A DNA stretch of 64,000 nt, taken from assembly GCA_951799425.1 (NCBI GenBank), contig OX637392.1:37669593-37733592 (forward strand), read 5' to 3'. Source of the stretch: Ilex aquifolium. Its lineage: Eukaryota; Streptophyta; Magnoliopsida; Aquifoliales; Aquifoliaceae. The position numbers were made by a program, and so were the translations under genes. The notes beneath the pieces were generated by a model that ran no database searches, was not told the origin of the DNA, and was given only the letters and a program-made list of their open reading frames with translations. Shown here piece after piece: positions 10,542 to 21,522 of the stretch (its first letter is position 1; every line of letters begins with the position of its first letter).

Positions 10542-11363
10542 CTACACTTTAAGTTCCTTCAATTCAGCTGGAGTCATCCTGTATGGAGTAATGGATATGA
10601 GACTAGTTCCTGGCACAAGCTCAATAGTAAATTCCACCTCCCGATCCACTGGTAACCCTAGTAACTCTTCAGGAAACACATCAGTGAACTCATTAACCAC
10701 CGGAATATTCTTCAATTCAGGAGTACCTCTCTGAGTATCTTTCACATAAGCTAAATACCCATAGCATCCTTTTCTGAGTAATTTTCTAGCTTTAATTGCT
10801 GATATCAAATTCCTTGGCTCAGGGCGTCGCTCTCCAAAAAACTGAAACAAAGGAAAATGTGGAATTCTAAATACTACTTCTTTACGAAAACAGTCAATAG
10901 TGGCATGATATGCTGATAACCAATCCATTCCTAAAATCAAATCAAAATCTTGGAATTCAAAAGGTAACAGATCTGCAGGTAATTCTCTATTACCCACCTG
11001 AACTAGGCACTCCCTATATACTACCCTAGTCGTCACACAATCACCCGTGGGAGTAGCTATAGTCAATCCACAGTTTAACGGAGTAGGTGGTTTATTAGCA
11101 TGCATGGAGAATGACAGTGATATAAATGAACGTGTGGCACCTGAATCTATAAGTACTCGTGCATGTTGACTAATAATAGATATCATACATGTGACCACAT
11201 CCGGGGTCGCCTGAGCGTCCTGCTGGGTAAGTACAAAAACACGACCTCTAGCCTCAGGTCCGCTCCGTCCACTACCACCAACACCGCTACCTCCAGTATT
11301 GCCTCCTTGTCCTCGACCTCTACCACTCGCTGCTCCTCGGGACACCGTAGATGCACTGCCCAT
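10542..11363 (-). pseudogene. RLG-2 aspartic protease and start of RT
   Basis: A 273-codon open stretch. The protease active site is VLIDSGATRSFIS (about residues 70-82), followed by DLILGMDWLSAYHATIDC (about 143-160). The linker VVNEFTDVFPEELLGLP and PYRMTPAELKEL lead into RT, where a stop ends the frame. A Gly/Arg-rich stretch near the start corresponds to the end of gag. Confidence 0.88.
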
Positions 11364-11369
11364 CGATGA

Positions 11370-12440
11370 ACTCTAGGTAGCGTACTGCGGACAATCCCTC
11401 TGCATATGTCTCTCCTAACCACATAAAAAGCAACGTCGTGATATAGTAGGTCCTGGTCCTCCCATAGGAAAGTTCCGTACAATGTGCCCAATCTGCCCGC
11501 AACGGTAACAAGTAACTGTACTCCCTCGAGACTGTCCCATCTCTAGACCCGATGCAAATGAAGATGATCCACTCACTCCCTGTCCTCGACTCTGGAGTGG
11601 GACTCCTAATTTCTTCTTACTTGCACCCTTAGAAAACATTCCTCTCCAGGCTCTGCTAAAGAAACTTCCCTTGGAACCTTGTCCACTTGGCTCATATCTT
11701 CCCCTTTTTGTCTGCTCACTTGCACTTTCCATCTCTTTCAGATCAGCTTCCATAATCAAGGCTTTGTTGTATAAGTCTGAAAATGTTGTTAATTCTAGCA
11801 TTGAAACACGTGATCTAATATTGTAATTTAGCCCCATCTGAAATCTTCTGCATCTTTCCCCCTCATTTGCTACAACATAAGGCACAAATCTGGACAAAGT
11901 ACTAAATTTGCCCTCGTATTCCAACACTGACTGATTCCCCTATTGCAAATGTAAAAATTCATTCTGTTTTTGGTATCGATAACTCAAGGGGAAATACTTC
12001 CTATCAAAAACATCTGTAAACTCTCGCCATGTGGGAACTCTAGGAACTGAACTGGCCTCCCCCTCAGTGCACACTGGCAGCAATGCTCTCTCCATAGCCT
12101 CCCACCAATATTGGGCCTCCTCTGCAAACATAAAAGTGGCTAACAATAATTTATCCTCCTCGCCAACTCCCATCACCCTGAATATCTTCTCAATACACCG
12201 TAACCAATTCTCTACTTCCAATGGACTTGCAGTCCCGTAAATATTGGTGGATCAAGCTTTTTAAACTGTTCGTACAATGTACCACTGGGCTTTACTATTT
12301 CCACTCGCGTTGTATGTTGCTCAAAGTACTTATCTGCTGCCTCCCACAATTGCCTAGCCTCCCCGATCACCTGGTTCCTCCTCCAACTGGGGTCTTTTTC
12401 CCCTATCTCCAGCCCGAGCAGAGGACCCTTCTCCCTCTAT
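11370..12440 (-). pseudogene. RLG-2 gag, frameshifted
   Basis: The capsid part includes KKLDPPIFTGLQV (about 12225-12265), then after a frameshift EVENWLRCIEKIFRVMGV, TFMFAEEAQYWW and FDRKYFPLSYRYQ. A second stretch (11415-11927) ends with a zinc knuckle CYRCGQIGHIVRNF in which the last Cys of the CCHC motif is Phe, so metal binding is probably lost. A stop lies at 11940 and frame changes at about 12222 and 11370. Confidence 0.85.
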
Positions 12441-12552
12441 GTATCACTGTAACAAATGTGAGTATTTCATATGGGTCATGATAACATGCAGTATATATTC
12501 CACACACTCACATGGACCTCTAACACCCCACCTAAACAGACCAATCCCTATG
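12441..12552 (-). mobile_element. RLG-2 5' leader, gag-proximal half
   Basis: Non-coding leader matching 5123-5200. It ends with CTATG (12548-12552), one copy of the RLG-1 target duplication. Confidence 0.8.
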
Positions 12553-15290
12553 TGTGACGCCCCAAAATCCGGGGGTCCCGTTGATAACCCATCAACCCGC
12601 GGAAACATCCGTGGATATCGCTCAACCCGACACCACATCAAGAATATCTTTAAGCCGGGATTATAACTCATAATGAAGATTCGGTTTAACATTCATTTGA
12701 TTCAATTAAAGTCCCATACACCGTGGTTTGTACCCCATTAGGGTCCACTTTGATCATTTAAAGGAAGGAAATTCAAAGCCCAAAGATTTGGCAAAACATT
12801 TAAAAAATTTCAGATTTTTGGAATGGCTACCGGTAGCTGTTTATCGACTACTGGTAGCCGAAACATTCTGGAAATCAACTACCTGTTGTCTACCGGTAGC
12901 TGTTTCCTTCTGGAAAACAACTACCTGTTGGCTACCGGTAGCTGTTTCCTACTGGAAAACAACTACCTGTTGGCTACCGGTAGCCGAAACATTCTGGAGC
13001 TACGACTACCTGTTGGCTACCGGTAGCTGTTTCCTTCTGGAAAACAACTACCTATTAGCTACCGGTAGCTAAAGGCAGATTTTGCCCATTTCATTAGTTT
13101 TTCATTTCCAACTCATTTCAAACCTTCACAAGGTCACCCAAAACATGTATAACAAAGTTTCTTACCTTATACATGATCTCTACAAGGTTCTGTTATAAGT
13201 ATTCAAATATGATTACAATATTTACATGTCATAAACCATTTTAAAACAAAAAGTTTACAAAATCTTGAGGTAAGGCCACACATAGGCCCCCTTCACCCTT
13301 GATGCTCTCCATGGGAGTCATCCACCGGTGCCAACCCCACACCTGAAATTGTTCCCGTATAGGGTGAGCCAACACCCAGTAGAAAACTTCCTACAAAGGC
13401 TACTCCCTCCCTAGATGCTCATGCTCATGCAACATTTATGTATAGCACATAACCAATCATTTCACATAAGGATATGCATTCAAAATTAGAATGCAACAAT
13501 GTCATGCCATGAAATGAGATGGAAACTCACTCATGCAACTTCAACCCGAGCTCTCCCCAGCTCCCCAACGCATGCAAGTGTCAATGCAGTCGAAACCGCC
13601 ATTCTTGTTACACATCAATGACGTTAATCACTTTAGGGTCTTGTATAGGGGTGGATGTTCATGGGCTTACACCAAGGGTCTCCAACCCACACGGAATTCA
13701 CGGACTTCCACCGAGGGTTCCGGATACACCCACACACTTTATGGGCCGAGTCAAGGGAGTACGTACCCCAATCACCGGGCTTTGCACCCGAGAGGTCGTC
13801 ATGCCTCTTCTTGCTACCCCAACCCAATTCTATTTCATGCATACATACGACCCAAAGGAATCTTCAATCCCTTTCTTCCGAGTCCCTTTATCAATTACCA
13901 AGAGTGGCATTTGACTAACCATGCACACCCACACTCACACCCATGACATGTATCCATGAATGTGATGTCATGACCATGCTCAAAATGCAATGACTACCAT
14001 ATGAGCAACATTTCCCACACTCATGCATATAGCTCATGAATGTGATGCCCTGATCATGCCCAATATGTAATGTATACTACATGAGCAATAATCAACACAT
14101 ATATTCACATTCCATGGAATTTAAATCATAAGCATATAAATTCTATAAACCATCATAAACAACATATCAATGAGCATATGTCAACACATCCATAACACAT
14201 TCCAACATGTGATTCCAATGGCATCAAACAACCATTTAAACAATCAAGGCATTTTATCAAACACCTTATAGGCACAAATTATAAACACATAGCATGCTTA
14301 TCCAACACTTTCAAGGCACATTTCATAACACATAGCATGCTTATCCAACACTTTCAAGACACATTTCATAACACATAGCATGCCCCCAATAGCCATAAGT
14401 CACATAATGAATTACATGTAACATCCTTAAATCAAAATCAAGCTAGGATCTAGCCTAAGCCATTTTCATGCTCCCTTTTTCACTTTTATTCCCATAGACA
14501 CATATATATAAGACAATACATATGCATATACAACTTAATCCTTAGTCTAACAACAACTAATGTAAGAATAGTCCAAGGTAGGAAAACCCCTACCTCAATA
14601 GAGATGTAGGCAACCTCTATACACCAAAACCAACCAAAAAGCTTTGATCTCCCAAATTTCTTCCTTTGAATATTCGGTGAAATCACTCCCCTTTTGGTAC
14701 GTAGACGTAACCCTCGACGAGTAGACGAACTTTAACTCTTGGACTATAGCCTTCCAACCAAAGGAACTTGGTGGATCTTGAAGAAGAAAGGTAGAAAATT
14801 TGGTTTCTCTTTTCTCTCTCCTTTTTCTCTCCAATGTGTGAGCTCAGCCGGCCAAGAGAAGAAGAAAATCTGATTTTTCAGATATTTTGGCCCCTATTTA
14901 TAATTTTAAATGTGTGGTCTACATCGCACCGCTCGTTTATCACTTTCGGGTCCGTTTTTCGTCCCGAAACAACTCATTAAGTCCCGGATTAAGTCCAATT
15001 TGATTTTATTGGAACTTTAACTTAATTTTAAGGAAATTTTATATTTCTCATTTTTGGGGACCTTTAAAAGGTCAATCGCCACGCAGTCGTGTCGAACTAC
15101 GTGCAAAATCCGACTATCTCGGAATTCGACGAATTTTCTGGTGGTTACTAGATTTCGCGTTGTGAATCCAATGGCGAACTTCGTTTCCTCATCCGAGGTC
15201 TAGAACATATGTATTTTAAATACGCACAGTAGTGACAAATGACTATTTTGCCCTTTTTCGAAAAAGTTAAAATTTACCCGGGTTTTCACA
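12553..15290 (-). mobile_element. RLG-1 3' LTR, 2738 bp
   Basis: On the minus strand it starts TGTGAAAACCCGGG and ends GGGGCGTCACA. A TATAAATA box lies on the minus strand at 14895-14902, about 390 bp into the LTR. Apart from the DNA transposon in the other copy, the two LTRs have the same length. Confidence 0.95.
12828..13072. repeat. 42-bp tandem repeat carrying GCTACCGGTAGC palindromes
   Basis: Six to seven copies of the 12-bp perfect palindrome GCTACCGGTAGC or close variants are spaced mostly 42 bp apart, with a shared spacer (TGTTTCCTTCTGGAAAACAA). The block lies in the 3' part of the LTR, downstream of its TATA box. It repeats at 20608-20852 in the other LTR. The repetitive ORFs it produces are by-products. 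Confidence 0.92.
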
Positions 15291-15304
15291 TTCTTCCCAC
15301 CTTA
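15291..15304 (-). other. RLG-1 polypurine tract
   Basis: The minus strand reads AAGGTGGGAAGAA directly before the 3' LTR start TGTGAAAACC. Confidence 0.85.
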
Positions 15305-15409
15305 AAAGAATTTCATCCCCGAAATTCACATACACATATAAATTTAATAGCATGCATATGCAACACGTAATATACACTCAAAGCATTAATTCACGTTACC
15401 AAGCTATAA

Positions 15410-16060
15410 TTATGAAAATGTACCTCTATCCTCAAACAGGAAAGGGTAACTGGCACGTACGGTGTCCTCGCGCTCCCATGTCGCCTCTTCCACTCCCTGG
15501 TGCTGCCACAGCACCTTCACTAGCCTCACGGTCTTGCCTCGCAAAACCTGTTCTCGGCTATCCATGATACGAACCAGTCCTTCCTCGAAGGTGCCATCCG
15601 CATCAACAGTCAACTCACCCCAATCCACCACATGTGTCGGATCTGGAGTATACTTCCGGAGCATGGAGACATGAAATACCGCGTGAACACCCGATAAATT
15701 TGGCGGTAACACCAACCGATAAGCAACTGTACCCACCCTCTCGAGTACCTCGATGGGCCCGATGTATCTCGGCGACAGTTTCCCCCGCTTACCAAACCGG
15801 ACCACTCCTCTTTTAGGCATCACCTTCAAGAAGACATGATCGCCCACTTCAAACTCTAGAGGTCTCCGTCGTCTATCGGCGTAGCTCTTCTGCCGGCTCT
15901 GAGCCGTGAGAAGACGCTTCCGTATCAAGTCCACCTTCTCTGAGGTGTCTCTAATCAACTCTGGACCCGTAGAGGGTCTCCCTCCAACCTCCGTCCAACA
16001 AATCGGAGATCTACAAGGCCTCCCATATAATGCCTCATAGGGTGCCATCTGTATGCTCGC
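15410..16060 (-). pseudogene. RLG-1 integrase C-terminus with chromodomain
   Basis: This is the final segment of the single gag-pol frame, after an in-frame TAG at 16061-16063. Visible are [15 protein letters not shown], the GPIEVLERVGTVAYRL module, FHVSMLRKYTPDPTHVV and a chromodomain-like end (LVKVLWQHQGVEEATWE, about residues 175-192 of this piece). The chromodomain is expected to direct integration towards marked chromatin. Confidence 0.92.
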
Positions 16061-17368
16061 CTAATAACTATTGTTATAGGCAAACTCTACCAAGGGTAAG
16101 TGATCTTCCCAGCTTCCCTTGAGATCTAGGACGCATGCCCGCAGCATGTCCTCTAGTGTCTGGATAGTCCTCTCTGACTGACCATCTGTCTGGGGATGAA
16201 AAGCAGTGCTCATCATCAACTGAGTCCCCATAGCTCGCTGGAAACTCTCCCAAAAATGAGATGTGAATCTGGGGTCCCGATCGGATACTATAGATACGGG
16301 CACCCCATGCAATCGGACAATCTCCCGTATATATAACCTACATAATTCCTCCAGTGTGAAGGTCATCCGCACAGCCAAGACGTGTGCCAACTTCGTAAGC
16401 CGGTCCACTACCACCCACACCGCATCATGTCCCCGCGATGTCCGTGGCAAGTGAGTCACAAAATCCATCGTGACATGCTCCCACTTCCACTCAGCTACCT
16501 CCAAAGGCTGGAGTAATTCCGCTGGTCTCTGGTGTTCAGGCTTCACTTGCTGACATGTGAGACATCTACCAACAAATTCACCAACTTGTCTCTTCATCCC
16601 ACTCCAATAATACTGGCGACGAAGATCATGATACATCTTCGTGCCCCCTGGATGAACCGCAAAACGGGAACAATGAAATTCCCTAAGAATCTCCTCCCTT
16701 AGATCCGGAGATTGGGGAACCACAACCCTTCCCCTATACCGAAGACTACCATCCGAATGAATGGCCCAGCCCTCGTCACCTGTACCCGACTGCACCCGGT
16801 CCTTAATGGACACTATCTCTGGGTCTTGCCCCTGAGACTCAATCACTCTGCTCAGTAGGGAAGGCGTAGCCACCAAACTTCCCAAGGTACCCTGAGCCTG
16901 CCCCATGTAATGCAGCCCGAACTGTCCCACAGTCTCGAGCATTCCCCACTCCCGGGAAGCCATACTAGCCAAGACTCCCCTCGACTTCCGGCTAAGTGCG
17001 TCAGCCACCACATTTGCCTTACCAGGATGGTAATGCAACGTGAAGTCGTAATCTTCCAAAAACTCCATCCACCTGCGTTGCCTCATGTTGAGGTCCCGCT
17101 GTGTAAAGATGTACTTCAGACTCTTGTGGTCCGAAAACACTTCAAACTGCTCACCGTATAGGTAGTGGCACCAAGCCTTCAAGGCAAAGACAATGGCCGC
17201 CAACTCCATATCATGCGTAGGGTAGTTCTGCTCGTGGTTCTTCAACTGTCGGGAACCATAAGCTACCACCCTCCCGGACTGCATCAACACACATCCAAGT
17301 CCGTCCTTGGAGGCATCACAATACATTGTGTACCTCTGTCCCCTCTCTGGAACTATCAGAATAGGAGC
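16061..17368 (-). pseudogene. RLG-1 RNase H and integrase core
   Basis: One open stretch of about 435 codons bounded by in-frame stops at both ends. RNase H shows [29 protein letters not shown] and [11 protein letters not shown]. The integrase zinc domain runs from [11 protein letters not shown] to CLTCQQVK. The catalytic core has [11 protein letters not shown] (Asp), [12 protein letters not shown] (Asp) and [11 protein letters not shown] (Glu), so the DDE triad is intact. It ends VEFAYNNSY at the TAG. Confidence 0.94.
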
Positions 17369-18319
17369 TCAAGTAAGCCTCCTTTTCAATTCCTGGAATG
17401 CCTTCTCGCAAGAATCATTCCACTCGAACTTGACCTCTTTCCAAGTCAACCTAGTCATAGGTGAAGCTAGTCGGGAGAAGTCCTCAATGAACCTCCTGTA
17501 ATACCCTGCCAATCCCAAGAAACTACGTATCTCGAAGACTGACTTCGGCCTCTCCCAATTCATGACTGCCTCCACCTTCTCCGGGTCTACGGTTACACCC
17601 GAAGCCGATACCACATGTCCCAAAAACTTTACCTCCGTCAACCAAAATTCACACTTACTGAACTTGGCATACAACTGATGGTCTCTCAAGATCTGAAGAA
17701 CGATCCTCAAGTGACCCTCATGCTCCTCCTCAGACTTGGAGTAAATCAAGATGTCGTCAACAAAAACCACGACGAACTGATCAAGGTAGGGTTGGAACAC
17801 CCTATGCATGAGATCCATGAATGTCGCTGGAGCATTCGTCAATCCGAAAGGCATGACAATGAACTCGAAATGCCCATATCGCGTTCGAAACGCCGTCTTA
17901 GGGATATCTGCCTCCCTAACTCTCAACTGATGGTAACCGGTGCGGAGATCTATCTTGGAGTAGACCCGCGCCCCCCTCAGTCGATCAAACAAGTCATCAA
18001 TCCTCGGCAAAGGGTACCTATTCTTGATGGTACCCCTATTTAACTGCCGGTAGTCAATGCATAGCCGAAGGGTCTTGTCCTTTTTCTTGGCAAACAATAC
18101 CGGAGCGCCCCATGGTGAGGTACTCGGTCTAATGAACCCCCTGTCCAACAATTCCTGCAATTGGACCTTGAGTTCTTGCAACTCAGCAGGCGCCATCCTA
18201 TGTGGAGTCATAGAAATGGGCGAAGTGCCAGGATGTAACTCAATGGTAAAGTCTACATCCCTATGTGGAGGTAATCCCGGTAGTTCATCCGGAAAAACAT
18301 CCTCGTATTCACAAACAAC
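17369..18319 (-). pseudogene. RLG-1 reverse transcriptase
   Basis: RT copies the genomic RNA into cDNA. In order: PFGL-type core with [78 protein letters not shown], the catalytic box [15 protein letters not shown] and [20 protein letters not shown]. All catalytic residues are present. The piece continues in frame from gag-protease after a TGA (18320-18322) and ends in another TGA (17369-17371). Confidence 0.95.
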
Positions 18320-19969
18320 TCAAGGTAGACCCATCTCCTGCCTCTCCTCATTCTCTAGGGTAAGGCTTGCTAGCCAACCCATCAACTGCCCGTGCCATCG
18401 GGAGTCATACACCCCTTGGGGTAAAGCACTATGCTTGTCCCCCTGGAACTTGAAACAAACACCCTCAGGCGTATAAGCAGTGACCCTCTTCCGATCACAG
18501 TCAATCACAACACGGTGTGCCGTCAAACAATCCATCCCTAGGATGACATCAAACTCCGACATGTCCATGACCCTAAGGTCAACGGTGAGTAGAATCCCAG
18601 AGATCTCTAACTCACAGTCCCGACATATCTGACCAACCCTCACCCTAGCACCTAGGGGAGAACTCACATGCAATGGCTCCTCCAAGGTCTCAACCTCTAA
18701 GCCCAAGTCTTTCACACAAAATGCAGAAATAAATGAATGTGATGCACCAGAATCAAATAATACCCTAGCCCATAAACGAGAGAGTAGAAATGTACCCTGT
18801 ATCACCGATTGGTCTGCTGGCTCGGTCTGAGGTATCATGGCGTAGACACGCCCCTGGGTTCCCGAAGTACCGGCTTGTGAGCCCTGTCCTCGGCCTCGAC
18901 CCAAACTCTGGCCCCTCTGGCCTGATTGTGAAGTAGTAGGGGTCTGTACAGCACCCTGGAACTGGTACTGGCTTCCCTGGCCCGTGGTGGGGTAGGGAGG
19001 AATAAATTGGGTCTGCGGCTGTCCCACCGAAGACTGGGACTGAGATGTCCCATAACTCTGGGATACCTGGCGCTGAGGACAATCCTTCCTCACATGACCC
19101 GGTTGGTGACACTGATAGCAAGTCTTCTGACCTGCCTGGTAAGTAGTCCTGAAATTTCCCCCGCCTTGGGAGAATCGACCCTGGCCTTGGCCTTGATAGC
19201 CGCGGCTCTGCCCTTGCTGTCCCTGTAGAGTAGAAGTCCTCTGCCTCTTCCCCGCACTAGAAGAAGAGGTTTGACCCTCCTTCTTCTTGTCCTTTGTACC
19301 ACCCTCGCGAATATTCCTCGCGTCATCCACCTCTCGTTCAATTGCCATAGCCGTCGTGATCATTAAATCCAGATCTTGTAGGAGAAGACCTACAATTTTC
19401 CCTCGAATGGAAAGCTTCAAGCCTTCCTCAAACCTTCTTACCTTAGCCACAGCTGTGGCTACGTAATCATCGGCGAAACGTGCTAGTTCCGTGAACTTCG
19501 CCACGTATTCCATCACCGTCATGGTTCCTTGTTTCAATTCCAGAAACTCCCAGGCCTTTGCATGTCGCATGGCCGGTGGGAAATACTTACCCATGAAGAG
19601 CTCCTTGAACTCTTCCCATGTCATAGTCTCAAGGTTTTTCGAGCCCGAGACCCAATCCCACCACACTTGGGATTCTCCTTCTAGCTGGAATGCAGCTAGT
19701 GTTATCTTACTGGCGTCAGAAGTGATTCCCATTGCCTTCAAGATCTTCGTAACTTGCCGGAACCAATGGTCAGCCACCATAGGATCCGCCCCTCCCTTAA
19801 AAACTGGAGGTTTATGTGCCTTGAACTGTTGGAGGTTACTCATACCTCCTCGGTGTGCAACCGTAGCTGCCATCATGCCCATAGTCTCATTAAAGGCCTG
19901 TTGATCGAAGGCCGGTGGTGGTTGATTAGTTCTCCCACCGCCTCGGCGTCCCCTTCCTCGACTAGCCAT
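18320..19969 (-). CDS. RLG-1 gag and aspartic protease (549 codons)
   Basis: The start ATG at 19969 opens a typical MASRGRGRRGGGR N-terminus. The capsid region spans about residues 45-215 with the motifs KPPVFKGGADP, AAFQLEGESQVWWDW and YFPPAMRHAKAWEFLELKQG. A Gln/Gly-rich linker leads to a CCHC zinc knuckle CYQCHQPGHVRKDC (284-297). The protease follows with VLFDSGASHSFIS (about 403-415) and FDVILGMDCLTAHRVVIDC. The frame ends at TGA 18320-18322, within the linker before RT. Relatives read through here as one polyprotein, so this stop is probably a mutation. Confidence 0.93.
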   Translation of the reverse strand: MASRGRGRRGGGRTNQPPPAFDQQAFNETMGMMAATVAHRGGMSNLQQFKAHKPPVFKGGADPMVADHWFRQVTKILKAMGITSDASKITLAAFQLEGESQVWWDWVSGSKNLETMTWEEFKELFMGKYFPPAMRHAKAWEFLELKQGTMTVMEYVAKFTELARFADDYVATAVAKVRRFEEGLKLSIRGKIVGLLLQDLDLMITTAMAIEREVDDARNIREGGTKDKKKEGQTSSSSAGKRQRTSTLQGQQGQSRGYQGQGQGRFSQGGGNFRTTYQAGQKTCYQCHQPGHVRKDCPQRQVSQSYGTSQSQSSVGQPQTQFIPPYPTTGQGSQYQFQGAVQTPTTSQSGQRGQSLGRGRGQGSQAGTSGTQGRVYAMIPQTEPADQSVIQGTFLLSRLWARVLFDSGASHSFISAFCVKDLGLEVETLEEPLHVSSPLGARVRVGQICRDCELEISGILLTVDLRVMDMSEFDVILGMDCLTAHRVVIDCDRKRVTAYTPEGVCFKFQGDKHSALPQGVYDSRWHGQLMGWLASLTLENEERQEMGLP

Positions 19970-20316
19970 CTACATTTGTCAGATAGCAACCAAGTCTCAC
20001 AAAGTATCCCAAATTAGGGATCAAGATTTGAAACTTTGAGAATTCTTCTCATTGTCTCACTAGCAATGCTTATGCCACCCACTAGTAGACATTTATACCA
20101 TGAACCACTCCGTCCATCCCTTATTTCGAACCCAAGGTTATGTTTTCTAACCTAATGTGTTCCTTTCCATATACAATTCACCATGTATATAATTTCACAT
20201 AGCACATAGTATGTAGCACATAACAAGTAACAATTCAAAGCACATAACATGAATGTACAATGAATGCAATGGTAGAAAACCCATGCCCATCAAGCCTTAG
20301 GTATATCGTAAACCTA

Positions 20317-20329
20317 GGCTCTGATACCA
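20317..20329 (-). other. RLG-1 primer binding site (initiator Met tRNA)
   Basis: The minus strand reads TGGTATCAGAGCC, complementary to the 3' end of plant initiator tRNA-Met, 3 bases inside the 5' LTR edge. This is the standard primer of chromoviruses. Confidence 0.95.
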
Positions 20330-20607
20330 AGCTGTGACGCCCCAAAATCGGGGGGTCCCGTTGATAACCTATCAACCCGCGGAAACATCCGTGGATATCG
20401 CTCAACCCGACACCACATCAAGAATATCTTTAAGCCGGGATTATAACCCAAAATGAAGGTTCGGTTTAACATTCATTTGATTCAATTAAAGTCCCATACA
20501 CCGTGGTTTGTACCCCATTAGGGTCCACTTTGATCATTTAAAGGAAGGAAATTCAAAGCCCAAAGATTTGGCAAAACATTTAAAAAAATTCAGATTTTTG
20601 GAATGGC

Positions 20608-20852
20608 TACCGGTAGCTGTTTATCGACTACCGGTAGCCAAAACATTCTGGAAATCAACTACCTGTTGTCTACCGGTAGCTGTTTCCTTCTGGAAAACAA
20701 CTACCTGTTGGCTACCGGTAGCTGTTTCCTACTGGAAAACAACTACCTGTTGGCTACCGGTAGCCGAAACATTCTGGAGCTACGACTACCTGTTGGCTAC
20801 CGGTAGCTGTTTCCTTCTGGAAAACAACTACCTGTTAGCTACCGGTAGCTAA
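20608..20852. repeat. Second copy of the GCTACCGGTAGC palindrome block
   Basis: Counterpart of 12828-13072. Several units regain or lose perfect symmetry by single changes compared with the other LTR. Confidence 0.92.
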
Positions 20853-21522
20853 AGACAGATTTTGCCCATTTCATTAGTTTTTCATTTCCAACTCATTTCA
20901 AACCTTCACAAGGTCACCCAAAACATGTATAACAAAGTTTCTTACCTTATACATGATCTCTACAAGGTTCTGTTATAAGTATTCAAATATGATTACAATA
21001 TTTACATGTCATAAACCATTTTAAAACAAAAAGTTTACAAAATCTTGAGGTAAGGCCACACATAGGCCCCTTTCACCCTTGATGCTCTCCATGGGAGTCA
21101 TCCATCGGTGCCAACCCCACACCTGAAATTGTTCCCATATAGGGTGAGCCAACGCCCAGTAGAAAACTTCCTACAAAGGCTACTCCCTCCCTAGATGCTC
21201 ATGCTCATGCAACATTTATGTATATCACATAACCAATCATTTCACATAAGGATATGCATTCAAAATTAGAATGCAACAATGTCATGCCATGAAATGAGAT
21301 GGAAACTCACTCATGCAACTTCAACCCGAGCTCTCCCCAGCTCCCCAACGCATGCAAGTTTCAATGCAGTCGAAACCGCCATTCTTGTTACACATCAATG
21401 ACGTTAATCACTTTAGGGTCTTGTATAGGGGTGGATGTTCATGGGCTTACACCAAGGGTCTCCAACCCACACGGAATTCACGGACTTCCACCGAGGGTTC
21501 CGGATACACCCACACACTTTAT

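Noticed and set aside
12728..13072. Open frames of 67-114 codons with repeats such as LLATGS, also at 20508-20852
   Set aside because: They are read through the 42-bp palindrome array in both RLG-1 LTRs. The unit length is a multiple of three, which keeps frames open by chance.
13519..13946. Overlapping ORFs of up to 137 codons, repeated near 21299 and 22522
   Set aside because: Part of the RLG-1 LTR and present in both LTR copies. In the 5' LTR they are cut by the DNA transposon. No protein family was recognised.
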